From Colwellia sp. (lineage in GTDB: Bacteria > Pseudomonadota > Gammaproteobacteria > Enterobacterales > Alteromonadaceae), in NCBI GenBank assembly GCA_003521815.1, contig DPHE01000070.1:450-17999 (forward strand): 17,550 bases of DNA, written 5' to 3'. Positions within the stretch are counted from its first letter, which is position 1. Every line of letters begins with the position of its first letter. The translations under genes were made by a program, and so were the position numbers. The notes beneath the pieces are model-generated. The model saw nothing but the letters and a program-made list of their open reading frames with translations, was not told the DNA's origin and made no database searches. Of this stretch, positions 6,147 through 14,319 are shown in pieces.

Positions 6147-8057
6147 ATGCCTGTAATTACCCTCCCTGACGGTTCACAACGCGCTTTTGAACAATCGGTA
6201 TCTGTAATGGATGTCGCTTTAGATATTGGCCCTGGTCTTGCTAAAGCAACCATTGCTGGCCGTATCGATGGAAATCTTGTTGATGCGTGTGAATTAATTA
6301 CGCAAGACGCTTCTTTGCAACTTATCACCAGTAAAGATAGTGAAGGTCTTGAGATCATTCGTCATTCATGCGCGCATTTATTAGGGCATGCGATAAAACA
6401 ATTATATCCAAATGTTAAAATGGCTATTGGTCCAACGATCGAAAATGGCTTTTATTATGACATTGATCTTGAAGAATCAATTTCCGAAGATGATTTAGTT
6501 AAGCTTGAAAAGCGTATGACTGAATTAGCACGTACCGGTTATGAAGTGGTTAAGAAAACAGGTTCTTGGCAAGATGCTTATGATGCATTTACCGAACGTG
6601 GCGAAACATATAAATTAGCTATTCTTGATGAAAATATTGAGAAAACAGATACACCGGCTTTATATCATCATCAAGAATACATTGATATGTGTCGTGGTCC
6701 TCATGTTCCCAGTATGCGCCATTGTCATCATTTTAAATTAATGAAAGTAGCAGGCGCTTATTGGCGTGGTAATTCAGACAACAAAATGTTGCAACGTATT
6801 TACGGCACAGCATGGGCTGATAAAAAGCAACTTAAAGCGTATATAGTCCGTTTAGCTGAAGCTGAAAAGCGTGATCACCGTAAAATTGGTAAAACATTAG
6901 ATTTATTCCATTGGCAAGAAGAAGCGCCAGGTATGGTGTTTTGGCATAACGATGGTTGGACTATTTATACTGAGTTAGAAAAATTTGTTCGTGAAAAATT
7001 ACACGAATATGATTACGACGAAGTTAAAGCGCCAATGATGATGGACAGAAGTCTTTGGGAAAAATCAGGACATTGGGATAAATATGCTGATGGTATGTTT
7101 ACAACTACCTCAGAAAAGCGTGAATACGCTATAAAACCAATGAACTGCCCAGGCCATGTGCAAATATTTAATCAAGGTTTAAAGTCGTACCGCGATCTAC
7201 CATTACGTATTGCTGAATTTGGCTGTTGTCACCGTAATGAACCCTCAGGTTCTTTACATGGTTTGATGCGTGTACGTGGTTTTACTCAAGATGATGCGCA
7301 TATTTTCTGTATGGAGTCTCAAGTACAGGCTGAAGTGACTAAGTGTATCGAAATGGTATACGACGTATATGGATCATTTGGTTTTGAAGATATTGTTGTT
7401 AAATTGTCCACTCGTCCAGAAAACCGCATTGGTAGTGATGACATTTGGGATAAAGCTGAAGCCGGTCTTGCGCAAGCATTAACCGATAGCAACATCAAAT
7501 TTGAATATTTACCGGGCGAAGGGGCATTTTATGGCCCTAAAATTGAATTTACGTTAATGGATTGCTTAGGTCGTGGTTGGCAATGTGGCACAGTGCAACT
7601 TGATTTTGCTTTGCCAGAGCGTTTAGGGGCAACTTATGTTGGTGAAGACAACGAAAGATATACTCCGGTAATGATCCATAGAGCTATTTTAGGATCTTTA
7701 GAGCGCTTTATTGGTATTTTAATCGAAGAGTTCTCAGGTAAGTTTCCAACGTGGCTATCGCCAATTCACGCAACAATTATGAATATTACGGACAAACAAG
7801 GCCAATATTGTGAAAAAGTTGTTAAAAAACTAAAAGAAAATGGCTTTAGAGCAAAACTAGACTTGAGAAATGAGAAGATAGGCTTTAAAATCCGCGAGCA
7901 CACTTTAAAGAGAGTTCCTTATTTGTTAGTTGTAGGTGACAAAGAAATGGAAGCAGGTGAAATTGCGGTTAGAACTCGAAGTGGTGAAGATTTAGGAAAA
8001 ATGTCTGTTGATGACTTTATTTTAAAGTTGAGTGAAGAAGTTAACTCTCGTAGTTAG
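6147..8057 (+). CDS. thrS: Threonine--tRNA ligase
   Basis: This 636-residue cytoplasmic class II aminoacyl-tRNA synthetase charges tRNA-Thr. Domain order is TGS (residues 1-62), the editing domain with HxxxH (His73, His77) plus Cys182 and His186, the catalytic core (about 245-535) and the anticodon-binding domain (about 536-636). Zinc ligands Cys334, His385 and His511 sit at the same numbers as in E. coli ThrS (642 aa). Class II motif 2 is recognisable around FGCCHRNEPSGSLHG, and motif 3 around HRAILGSLERF. The frame is open back to 6054, but the ATG at 6147 gives the family start MPVITLPDGS and follows TAAGGAAAA at a good distance. It is first in the thrS-infC-rpmI-rplT cluster, 114-120 bp before infC. 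The E. coli gene is regulated by its own product through the mRNA leader; that is not shown here. Confidence 0.98.
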   Translation: MPVITLPDGSQRAFEQSVSVMDVALDIGPGLAKATIAGRIDGNLVDACELITQDASLQLITSKDSEGLEIIRHSCAHLLGHAIKQLYPNVKMAIGPTIENGFYYDIDLEESISEDDLVKLEKRMTELARTGYEVVKKTGSWQDAYDAFTERGETYKLAILDENIEKTDTPALYHHQEYIDMCRGPHVPSMRHCHHFKLMKVAGAYWRGNSDNKMLQRIYGTAWADKKQLKAYIVRLAEAEKRDHRKIGKTLDLFHWQEEAPGMVFWHNDGWTIYTELEKFVREKLHEYDYDEVKAPMMMDRSLWEKSGHWDKYADGMFTTTSEKREYAIKPMNCPGHVQIFNQGLKSYRDLPLRIAEFGCCHRNEPSGSLHGLMRVRGFTQDDAHIFCMESQVQAEVTKCIEMVYDVYGSFGFEDIVVKLSTRPENRIGSDDIWDKAEAGLAQALTDSNIKFEYLPGEGAFYGPKIEFTLMDCLGRGWQCGTVQLDFALPERLGATYVGEDNERYTPVMIHRAILGSLERFIGILIEEFSGKFPTWLSPIHATIMNITDKQGQYCEKVVKKLKENGFRAKLDLRNEKIGFKIREHTLKRVPYLLVVGDKEMEAGEIAVRTRSGEDLGKMSVDDFILKLSEEVNSRS

Positions 8058-8163
8058 TGCTTAAATTACTTATAATAGAGTTTAAAACACGCATAAAAAC
8101 ATTTTATTAATCCCAGTACTTGCTAAATTATTATAACGGCATGTACTTGGTACAAAGTTCTTT

Positions 8164-8180
8164 GGAGGAACATGGCTATT
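8164..8180 (+). promoter_or_regulatory. infC ribosome binding site and AUU start
   Basis: The Shine-Dalgarno GGAGG (8164-8168) lies only 3 nt before the in-frame ATG at 8172 but 9 nt before the ATT at 8178. The ATT is followed by AAAGGTGGA, matching the beginning of E. coli infC, which starts with AUU and is self-limited by IF-3 because of that codon. Spacing and similarity both favour ATT; the nearby ATG keeps the choice open. Confidence 0.6.
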
Positions 8181-8729
8181 AAAGGTGGACAACGAGGCGG
8201 GCAGAAAGAGCCAGCACATCGTTTAAATGAGTTAATCACAGGTATTGCTGATAACGAAGTTCGTTTAATTAAGTTTGATGGAGAACCGGGTGGCATTGTT
8301 ACATTAGATGAAGCATTTGACCAAGCTGATGAAGCCGGTGTAGATCTTGTTGAAATAAGCCCAACCGCCAAACCACCCGTTTGTCGGGTCATGGATTACG
8401 GTAAGTTTATCTATGAAAAAGCTAAAGAACAAAAAGAACAACGTAAAAACCAGAAACAAATACAGGTGAAGGAAATTAAATTCCGTCCTGGTACAGATGA
8501 AGGCGATTATCAGGTGAAATTACGTAACCTGAAACGCTTTTTAGAAGGCGGCGACAAGGTCAAGGTTACATTACGTTTCCGTGGCCGTGAAATGGCCCAC
8601 CAAGAGCTAGGTTTAGCTCTTTTAACTCGTGTTAAAAACGATTTAGAAGAATTAACTGTGCTTGAGTTCTTTCCGCGTAGAGCAGAAGGACGTCAAATGG
8701 TGATGGTCTTAGCCCCTAAAAATAGATAA
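8178..8729 (+). CDS. infC: Translation initiation factor IF-3
   Basis: This 183-residue protein binds the 30S subunit, prevents premature joining of 50S and checks the start codon and initiator tRNA. The N-domain (about 1-80) contains EAGVDLVEISPTAKPPVCRVMDYGK in modified family form; the linker is Lys-rich; the C-domain begins at QVKEIKFRPGTDEGDYQVK and ends in RQMVMVLAPKNR. Length fits E. coli IF-3 (180 aa). I place the start at ATT 8178 because of spacing from GGAGG and the E. coli-like AUU-AAA-GG-GGA context; starting at ATG 8172 would add Met-Ala. An AUU start is the basis of IF-3 autoregulation in E. coli, so similar control is expected. It is followed after 209 bp by rpmI. Confidence 0.96.
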   Translation: MKGGQRGGQKEPAHRLNELITGIADNEVRLIKFDGEPGGIVTLDEAFDQADEAGVDLVEISPTAKPPVCRVMDYGKFIYEKAKEQKEQRKNQKQIQVKEIKFRPGTDEGDYQVKLRNLKRFLEGGDKVKVTLRFRGREMAHQELGLALLTRVKNDLEELTVLEFFPRRAEGRQMVMVLAPKNR

Positions 8730-8835
8730 TCTTTGGTTTGAAAAGTAATTACTCTTTTATTCTTTATTGAATAAAGGTTTAATTCACCAATTTTATCTTT
8801 ACGCTGGTAGTACAGGCTTGCAAGTAAATTGATTG

Positions 8836-8855
8836 TTCACACTTTATTGTGTGAA
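8836..8855 (+). promoter_or_regulatory. Stem-loop in the infC-rpmI leader
   Basis: TTCACAC (8836-8842) and GTGTGAA (8849-8855) form a perfect 7-bp stem with a TTTATT loop in the 209-nt gap before rpmI. In E. coli, ribosomal protein L20 represses rpmI and rplT through RNA structure in the infC-rpmI region. This hairpin is a candidate part of a comparable control site; the pairing is seen, the role is inferred. Confidence 0.35.
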
Positions 8856-8938
8856 AAGTCAGTTTCGCCCTCGCTACTTAATATTTGGCATATACCTTTT
8901 CTTTTATTAGGGACGGTATAAATTTGAGAATTATTCAC

Positions 8939-9133
8939 ATGCCTAAAATGAAGACCAATAAAGGTGCTGCAAAGCGCTTTAAAAAAACAGCTAATGGCTA
9001 CAAGTTCAAACAAGCTGGCTTACGTCATATTTTGACTAAACGCCGTACTAAAGTTAAGCGTCATCTTCGTGCTAAGCACATGATCGCCGCATCTGACATT
9101 AAGTCAGTTAAAAAACTATTACGTCACGGTTAA
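8939..9133 (+). CDS. rpmI: 50S ribosomal protein L35
   Basis: This 64-residue, very basic protein of the large ribosomal subunit begins MPKMKTNKGAAKRFKKTANG and ends in KSVKKLLRHG, the normal length and motif set of L35. The frame is open back to 8885, but the upstream part has no family similarity and the ATG at 8939 gives the standard N-terminus. The Shine-Dalgarno signal is weak, which fits a gene whose translation is controlled. rplT starts 16 bp after its stop, so the two are cotranscribed and probably translationally coupled. Confidence 0.97.
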   Translation: MPKMKTNKGAAKRFKKTANGYKFKQAGLRHILTKRRTKVKRHLRAKHMIAASDIKSVKKLLRHG

Positions 9134-9149
9134 TTAGGAGAAATAGAAA

Positions 9150-9509
9150 ATGGCTAGAGTAAAACGTGGTGTACAAGCTCGTGCACGTCACAAAAAGGTT
9201 CTAAAGCAAGCTAAAGGTTATTACGGAGCACGTAGTCGTGTTTATCGTGTTGCTTATCAAGCAGTAACTAAAGCAGGTCAATACGCTTACCGCGATCGTC
9301 GTCAACGTAAACGTCAATTCCGTCAGCTTTGGATCGCTCGTATTAATGCGGCAGCTCGTCAAAATGGTTTATCTTACAGTAAATTCATTAATGGTCTTAA
9401 AAAGGCTTCTATTGAAATAGATCGTAAGATACTAGCTGACATCGCAGTATATGACAAAGCAGCATTCACATTCTTAGTTGAAAAAGCACAGGCTTCTTTA
9501 GCAGCATAA
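9150..9509 (+). CDS. rplT: 50S ribosomal protein L20
   Basis: This 119-residue basic protein binds 23S rRNA early in 50S assembly; E. coli L20 has 118 residues. It begins MARVKRGVQARARHKKVLKQ and contains AKGYYGARSRVYRVA and QRKRQFRQLWIARINAA, all typical. A strong AGGAG lies about nine bases before the ATG. In E. coli, L20 also represses its own operon by binding the rpmI leader. It is last in the cluster and is followed by a clear intrinsic terminator. Confidence 0.98.
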   Translation: MARVKRGVQARARHKKVLKQAKGYYGARSRVYRVAYQAVTKAGQYAYRDRRQRKRQFRQLWIARINAAARQNGLSYSKFINGLKKASIEIDRKILADIAVYDKAAFTFLVEKAQASLAA

Positions 9510-9533
9510 GAATTGAAAAGTTGAAATTGAGAT

Positions 9534-9567
9534 AAGGACGCCTTTTGAGCGTCCTTTTCTTTTTTTA
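9534..9567 (+). terminator. Rho-independent terminator after rplT
   Basis: AAGGACGC (9534-9541) pairs with GCGTCCTT (9549-9556) around a seven-base loop, followed by a T-rich run to about 9566. It closes the thrS-infC-rpmI-rplT cluster 24 bp past the rplT stop. Confidence 0.92.
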
Positions 9568-9665
9568 ATCATTCTAACTTGCTCTTAGATCACTTTCTGC
9601 GTCTTAAAGTACTCACTAATAGTCATGAGCTCCGTGCTTTAACCTTGAAATTAAGCTGAATACCT

Positions 9666-9693
9666 TTGTCATAATGTATTAAAATAATATATT
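9666..9693 (+). promoter_or_regulatory. Candidate promoter of purC
   Basis: TTGTCA (9666-9671) and TATATT (9688-9693), each five of six consensus bases, are separated by 16 bp. This places the start near 9700 and leaves a leader of about 100 nt. No match to the E. coli PurR operator was found by eye in 9568-9802. Confidence 0.4.
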
Positions 9694-9802
9694 AAAATGA
9701 TGTTATTAATTATACCGAATACTATTTTACCCTCAGCGATAACCTGTAAAGATACTATTCGCTACCATTAATTATTAAATATAAAAGTTTAGGTCAAATA
9801 CC

Positions 9803-10906
9803 ATGAATCTAGCCAATAAAGTTTTAGCTGTTAATAACGATCTTCCAATTCGCACTGATGTACCTGTACATAGCGGTAAAGTTCGCTCTGTTTATTGGTT
9901 AACTGAAGCGGATAGCAAACGACTAATTGAAGAAAAAGGTTATAACGTCCCTAAAGACGCTCCTTTAGCGATTATGGTTATTAGTGACCGTATCTCTGCC
10001 TTTGATTGCATCTGGCAAGGTGAGGGAGGAATGAAAGGTGTACCAGGCAAAGGAGCCGCACTTAATGCTATTTCTAACCATTGGTTTAAGTTGTTCAAAG
10101 ATCAAGGTCTTGCGGATAGTCATATTTTAGATATTCCACATCCATTTGTTTGGATTGTGCAAAAAGCAAAACCGGTAATGATTGAAGCGATTTGTCGTCA
10201 ATACATCACCGGCTCAATGTGGCGTTCATATGTCAAAGGTGAACGTGAGTTTTGTGGTATTGAAATCAGTGAAGGTTTAACGAAAGACTCCAAATTGACT
10301 GAGTTATTACAAACCCCATCAACAAAAGGAATATTGACAGGTATTCCAGGTGTTCCGGCTGTTGACGATGTTAATATTACGCGTAAAAACATTGAAGATA
10401 ATTTTGAAGCATTTAACTTTAAATCATTAGATGATATAACGCTTTATGAAAAATTATTAACCCAAGGCTTTGACGTTATCTCAACTGAGCTAGCAAAAAT
10501 TGATCAAATTTTTGTCGATACAAAATTTGAATTTGGCTACGTTAAAGATAAAGAAGGCAATGAAAAGTTAATTTATATGGATGAAGTGGGTACGCCTGAC
10601 TCATCGCGTATTTGGGATGGTGAACATTATCGCGTCGGTAACGTTGTTGAAAACTCTAAAGAGGGCTTTCGTCAGTTATTATTAAATCATTTCCCTGATG
10701 CGGACATTCTATTAAATAAATCCCGCATGACTGAGCGTGAAGCCTTAGCACGTGATAATGTTTTACCTGAAGCTGTATTGATGAATGTTTCTAAAACGTA
10801 TCTTGATATCGCAGAAAAAATTACTGGTGAAAAAATAGTACTAAGTGATAATCCAAAAGCAGAAATTATTGATATTTTACGTGAGCAGTATCAATTAATT
10901 GATTAA
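9803..10906 (+). CDS. purC: Phosphoribosylaminoimidazole-succinocarboxamide synthase (SAICAR synthetase)
   Basis: This cytoplasmic enzyme of de novo purine synthesis joins CAIR and aspartate with ATP to give SAICAR. The 367 residues fit the longer form found in some marine gammaproteobacteria rather than the 237-residue E. coli form. The N-terminal SGKVRSVYWL segment is the nucleotide-binding start, followed by VISDRISAFDC. The SAICAR synthetase signature appears as IYMDEVGTPDSSRIWDGEHY. The C-terminal roughly 90 residues are an extension relative to E. coli. The ATG follows AGG at about ten bases. It stands alone between two terminators, with its own likely promoter. Confidence 0.96.
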   Translation: MNLANKVLAVNNDLPIRTDVPVHSGKVRSVYWLTEADSKRLIEEKGYNVPKDAPLAIMVISDRISAFDCIWQGEGGMKGVPGKGAALNAISNHWFKLFKDQGLADSHILDIPHPFVWIVQKAKPVMIEAICRQYITGSMWRSYVKGEREFCGIEISEGLTKDSKLTELLQTPSTKGILTGIPGVPAVDDVNITRKNIEDNFEAFNFKSLDDITLYEKLLTQGFDVISTELAKIDQIFVDTKFEFGYVKDKEGNEKLIYMDEVGTPDSSRIWDGEHYRVGNVVENSKEGFRQLLLNHFPDADILLNKSRMTEREALARDNVLPEAVLMNVSKTYLDIAEKITGEKIVLSDNPKAEIIDILREQYQLID

Positions 10907-10935
10907 TTAATATTTTTCTAAAGTAGCTGTATTGT

Positions 10936-10971
10936 AACGCTGTAATTCATTATTAATTACAGCGTTTTTTT
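10936..10971 (+). terminator. Rho-independent terminator after purC
   Basis: A 12-bp perfect stem, AACGCTGTAATT (10936-10947) with AATTACAGCGTT (10955-10966), has a seven-base loop and runs into seven consecutive T residues. It lies 30 bp past the purC stop. Confidence 0.95.
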
Positions 10972-11030
10972 GTATTTGTATTTTGAAATATATCTTGGTG
11001 ATCTTGGTTTTATATAGAAACGTAGGCAAT

Positions 11031-11054
11031 AAAAAAGGTGCCTAGACACCTTTT
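11031..11054 (-). terminator. Rho-independent terminator of cysK
   Basis: Read on the minus strand, AAAAGGTG pairs with CACCTTTT around a six-base loop and is followed by a T run. The plus strand also shows a short T stretch, so it may stop transcripts from both sides. It lies 27 bp past the cysK stop. Confidence 0.88.
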
Positions 11055-11080
11055 ATTAATAAAAAATTTTACAGTGTAAA

Positions 11081-12073
11081 TTATTGTACGAGCTCTTTAT
11101 CCGAAAAGCTTTCACTAAACAAAGGGCTAGATAAATAGCGTTCTGCAGAGCTAGCTAATATAGCAACAATTACTTTACCTGAATTCTCAGGAAGTTCAGC
11201 AAGACGTTTAGCAGCAACTATCGCTGCTCCTGAAGAAATACCGGCAAGTATCCCTTCTTCTTTCATTAAGCGATGTGCCATTGTCATGGAATCATCATTG
11301 GTTACTTTCTCTACTCCATCAAGGATAGTTAAATCAAGGTTTCCGGGTATAAAACCAGCGCCAATTCCTTGGATTTTATGCGGGCCAGGTTTTAGTTCTT
11401 CACCGGCTAATTTTTGACTAATGACTGGTGAATCGGTAGGTTCAACGGCAATACTACTTATCGCTTTTCCTTGTGATTTTAAGTAACGGCTTGTACCGGT
11501 AATTGTGCCGCCTGTACCAACACCGGCAACAAAAATATCTATTTTTCCATCAGTATCACGCCAAATTTCAGGACCCGTTGTTTTCTCATGAATAGCAGGG
11601 TTTGCAGGGTTATCGAATTGCCCTAAAAGTACATATTTATCAGGATCAGAGTCTTTAATTTCTTGTGCTTTTGCAATTGCACCATTCATTCCTTTAGCGC
11701 CGTCAGTTAACTCTACTTTTGCACCAAGTGCTGAAAGTAATTTACGACGTTCTAAACTCATGGTACTTGGCATAGTTAACGTGATGCCATATCCGCGGGC
11801 AGCAGCAACAAAGGCAAGCGCAATACCGGTATTTCCACTGGTTGGTTCAACGAGTTCTTTACCTGGTGATAACAAACCTTTTTCTTCCGCATCCCAAACC
11901 ATGTTAGCGCCAATGCGGCACTTAACACTGAAACTTGGATTTCTGGCTTCAATTTTGGCATATACCGTTGCAGTAGGAGTGCCATCACAATTTTTACTAT
12001 CAATTACACGATTAAGTTTTACCAAAGGTGTATTACCAATGGAGGTTGAATTATCTTCAAATATGTTAGACAT
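11081..12073 (-). CDS. cysK: Cysteine synthase A (O-acetylserine sulfhydrylase)
   Basis: This 330-residue PLP enzyme makes cysteine from O-acetylserine and sulfide in the cytoplasm. Lys51 in NPSFSVKCRIGANM is the PLP-binding lysine; TSGNTG (78-83) and GVGTGGT (184-190) bind substrate and the PLP phosphate. It resembles E. coli CysK closely (ending SDKELVQ versus TEKELQQ) but has an insertion of about nine residues near positions 24-36. The motif usually written SSGERYLS near the C-terminus reads ASSAERYLS, with Ala replacing the conserved Gly. The start has AGGA seven bases upstream. It diverges from the MoxR-type ATPase gene and has its own terminator. CysK is preferred over CysM because the GPHKIQGIGAGFIP segment is of CysK type. 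Confidence 0.96.
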   Translation of the reverse strand: MSNIFEDNSTSIGNTPLVKLNRVIDSKNCDGTPTATVYAKIEARNPSFSVKCRIGANMVWDAEEKGLLSPGKELVEPTSGNTGIALAFVAAARGYGITLTMPSTMSLERRKLLSALGAKVELTDGAKGMNGAIAKAQEIKDSDPDKYVLLGQFDNPANPAIHEKTTGPEIWRDTDGKIDIFVAGVGTGGTITGTSRYLKSQGKAISSIAVEPTDSPVISQKLAGEELKPGPHKIQGIGAGFIPGNLDLTILDGVEKVTNDDSMTMAHRLMKEEGILAGISSGAAIVAAKRLAELPENSGKVIVAILASSAERYLSSPLFSESFSDKELVQ

Positions 12074-12244
12074 GGTGAAATCCTATGGGCTATTTTGAAC
12101 TGAATTAAGTATACTTGTAGATTAGTCTCTTGTAGCAAAAATAGAAGTGATATTTTGTTATAACTTATATGCATTTATGGAATAGATAAATGCTTTTCTA
12201 GTACTTTTTATAAAATAATCATCATAAAATTGTAGGAATTGAAT

Positions 12245-13090
12245 ATGAGCGCTTTTCAAGGCACCAGTAATTATATCGCCTCAAATGAGTTAAAGTTAGC
12301 CGTAAATGCGGCTATTGCGCTTGAGCGACCTCTATTAATAAAAGGAGAGCCAGGCACAGGGAAAACCATGTTAGCAGAAGAACTAGCCGCTAGTTTAGGT
12401 GTTGAACTTATTCCTTGGCATATAAAATCAACAACAAAAGCACAACAAGGCTTATATGAATATGATGCCGTGTCGCGTTTAAGAGATAGCCAATTAGGTG
12501 ATGAGAAAGTAAAAGATATTGGTAACTATATTATTAAAGGTAAATTGTGGCATGCGTTTACTAGCGATAATCGTCCGGTATTATTGATCGATGAAATTGA
12601 TAAAGCGGATATAGAATTTCCAAATGATTTACTTTTAGAATTAGATAAAATGGAGTTTTTTGTTTACGAGACACAAGAAAAAATTGTAGCTAAACAAAGG
12701 CCTATCATTATTATTACGTCAAATAATGAAAAAGAATTACCAGACGCTTTTTTACGTCGATGCTTTTTTCATTATATTCGTTTTCCAGAAAAAGCTGAGA
12801 TGCAAGCCATTGTTGATGTTCACTTTCCTAATATTAAGCAAAAATTATTGGATGAAGCCCTAGCATTATTCTTTAATTTACGTGATATGCCCGGTTTAAA
12901 GAAAAAGCCGTCGACGTCAGAGTTAATTGATTGGTTAAAACTCTTACTTGCTGAAGATATTTCTCCCGAAGTTTTGCATGAAACACGTCAGACAAAAGTG
13001 ATTCCTCCATTACATGGCGCCTTATTAAAAAATGAGCAGGATGTACATTTGTTTGAAAAGCTTGCTTTTATGCACCGTGGCCAACGTTAA
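12245..13090 (+). CDS. MoxR-type AAA+ ATPase
   Basis: This 281-residue ATPase belongs to the MoxR branch of AAA+ proteins, chaperone-like factors that mature or load cofactors into protein complexes, usually with a VWA partner. Walker A is GEPGTGKT (34-41), Walker B VLLIDEID (112-119), sensor 1 TSNN (158-161), and an arginine-finger-like RR is at 171-172. The small lid domain follows from about 185. The frame could start at TTG 12239, but ATG 12245 has AGGA seven bases upstream. The next gene, 56 bp downstream, encodes the matching VWA protein, so the two probably form an operon and work together. The target complex is not evident from the neighbours. Confidence 0.92.
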   Translation: MSAFQGTSNYIASNELKLAVNAAIALERPLLIKGEPGTGKTMLAEELAASLGVELIPWHIKSTTKAQQGLYEYDAVSRLRDSQLGDEKVKDIGNYIIKGKLWHAFTSDNRPVLLIDEIDKADIEFPNDLLLELDKMEFFVYETQEKIVAKQRPIIIITSNNEKELPDAFLRRCFFHYIRFPEKAEMQAIVDVHFPNIKQKLLDEALALFFNLRDMPGLKKKPSTSELIDWLKLLLAEDISPEVLHETRQTKVIPPLHGALLKNEQDVHLFEKLAFMHRGQR

Positions 13091-13146
13091 GGTTTATACC
13101 CATGATTTTTCAATATGGTATATATTAAAAAATAAAGAGCAAAGTA

Positions 13147-14319
13147 ATGTTAATTGATTTCTTTTGTAAGGTACGTGACTACAAAGTACCTTGTACACTG
13201 CGAGAATTGCTCGATTTAATTCGTGCTTTAGAGCAAGGCGTTGTGTTTGCTAATCTTGATGATTTTTATAGTGTGAGTCGAACTATATTAGTTAAAGATG
13301 AAGCCCACTTTGATAAGTTTGATCGTGCTTTTGCTGATTACTTTAAAGGCGTTGCTAGCCTGGAATTAGATTTATCAGAAATACCAGAAGATTGGCTTAA
13401 AAAGCATTTTGAAAAACAACTGAGCGCCGAAGAAAAAGCGAAAATAAAAGCCTTAGGTGGGTTAGATAAGTTAATGGAAACATTGGCTGAACGTTTAAAA
13501 GAGCAGGAGAAACGCCATCAAGGGGGTAACAAATGGATCGGTACTGGTGGGACATCACCTTTTGGTGCTTATGGCTATAACCCTGAAGGGGTTCGTATAG
13601 GGCAAGAGGAGTCAAGGCATCGTAGAGCAACAAAAGTTTGGGATAAACGTCAATTTAAAAACTTAGATGCCAATGTTGAAATAGGTACGCGTAATATCAA
13701 AGTAGCGTTGCGAAAGTTACGCCAATTTGCACGTACTGGTAGTGGCGAAGAACTAGCACTTGATGAGACCATTGCTGCTACAGCGCGTAATGCGGGTTAT
13801 CTTGATATTAAAATGAAGCCAGAGCGCCATAATGCTATTAAAGTCTTAATGTTTTTTGATATTGGCGGCTCTATGGATGATCATATTAAGGACTGCGAAC
13901 AGCTTTTTTCGGCAATACATGGAGAATTTAAGCACCTAGAGTTTTTTTATTTTCATAACTGCCTTTATGAAAATGTTTGGCGAGATAATAACCGTAGGCA
14001 CAATGAAAAAATTGATTTATTACAAGTGCTGCACACCTATAGCCGTGATTATAAAATTATTTTTGTGGGCGACGCAACAATGGGCCCATATGAGATTACT
14101 TATCCTGGTGGTAGTGTGGAACATTGGAATGAAGAAGCAGGCAACGTTTGGATGAAGAGATTAACCGATTATTTTGATAAGGTTATTTGGCTTAATCCCC
14201 AAAACGAAGCGCAGTGGTCTTATTACCATTCTATTAATATTATGAAAGGGCTTGTCGATAATAAAATGTATCCGCTTACCTTAGCAGGCTTAGGGCAGGG
14301 AATTAAAGCTCTGATGTAA
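13147..14319 (+). CDS. VWA domain-containing CoxE-like protein
   Basis: This 390-residue protein is the expected partner of the MoxR-type ATPase just upstream. The N-terminal part (about 1-125) is helical and charged, with a Lys/Glu-rich region near 88-123. A Gly-rich linker follows (GGNKWIGTGGTSPFGAYGY). The C-terminal VWA-like domain has its metal-site motif at 238-242 as DIGGS, where the classical MIDAS is DxSxS, so the first serine is glycine; as far as I recall this is usual in this subfamily. GDATMGPYEI (309-318) would provide the third metal loop residue. No signal peptide or membrane segment is seen. CoxE homologues help insert metal into CO dehydrogenase, but no such enzyme is encoded here, so the client is unknown. 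Confidence 0.88.
   Translation: MLIDFFCKVRDYKVPCTLRELLDLIRALEQGVVFANLDDFYSVSRTILVKDEAHFDKFDRAFADYFKGVASLELDLSEIPEDWLKKHFEKQLSAEEKAKIKALGGLDKLMETLAERLKEQEKRHQGGNKWIGTGGTSPFGAYGYNPEGVRIGQEESRHRRATKVWDKRQFKNLDANVEIGTRNIKVALRKLRQFARTGSGEELALDETIAATARNAGYLDIKMKPERHNAIKVLMFFDIGGSMDDHIKDCEQLFSAIHGEFKHLEFFYFHNCLYENVWRDNNRRHNEKIDLLQVLHTYSRDYKIIFVGDATMGPYEITYPGGSVEHWNEEAGNVWMKRLTDYFDKVIWLNPQNEAQWSYYHSINIMKGLVDNKMYPLTLAGLGQGIKALM

Noticed and set aside
8762..8776. CTTTATT/AATAAAG inverted repeat just after infC as a terminator
   Set aside because: The stem is AT-only and the usable loop leaves just five pairs; rpmI-rplT are expected to be cotranscribed past it.
11760..12098. Plus-strand and second minus-strand frames inside cysK
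   Set aside because: They are out-of-frame shadows of a strongly conserved gene.
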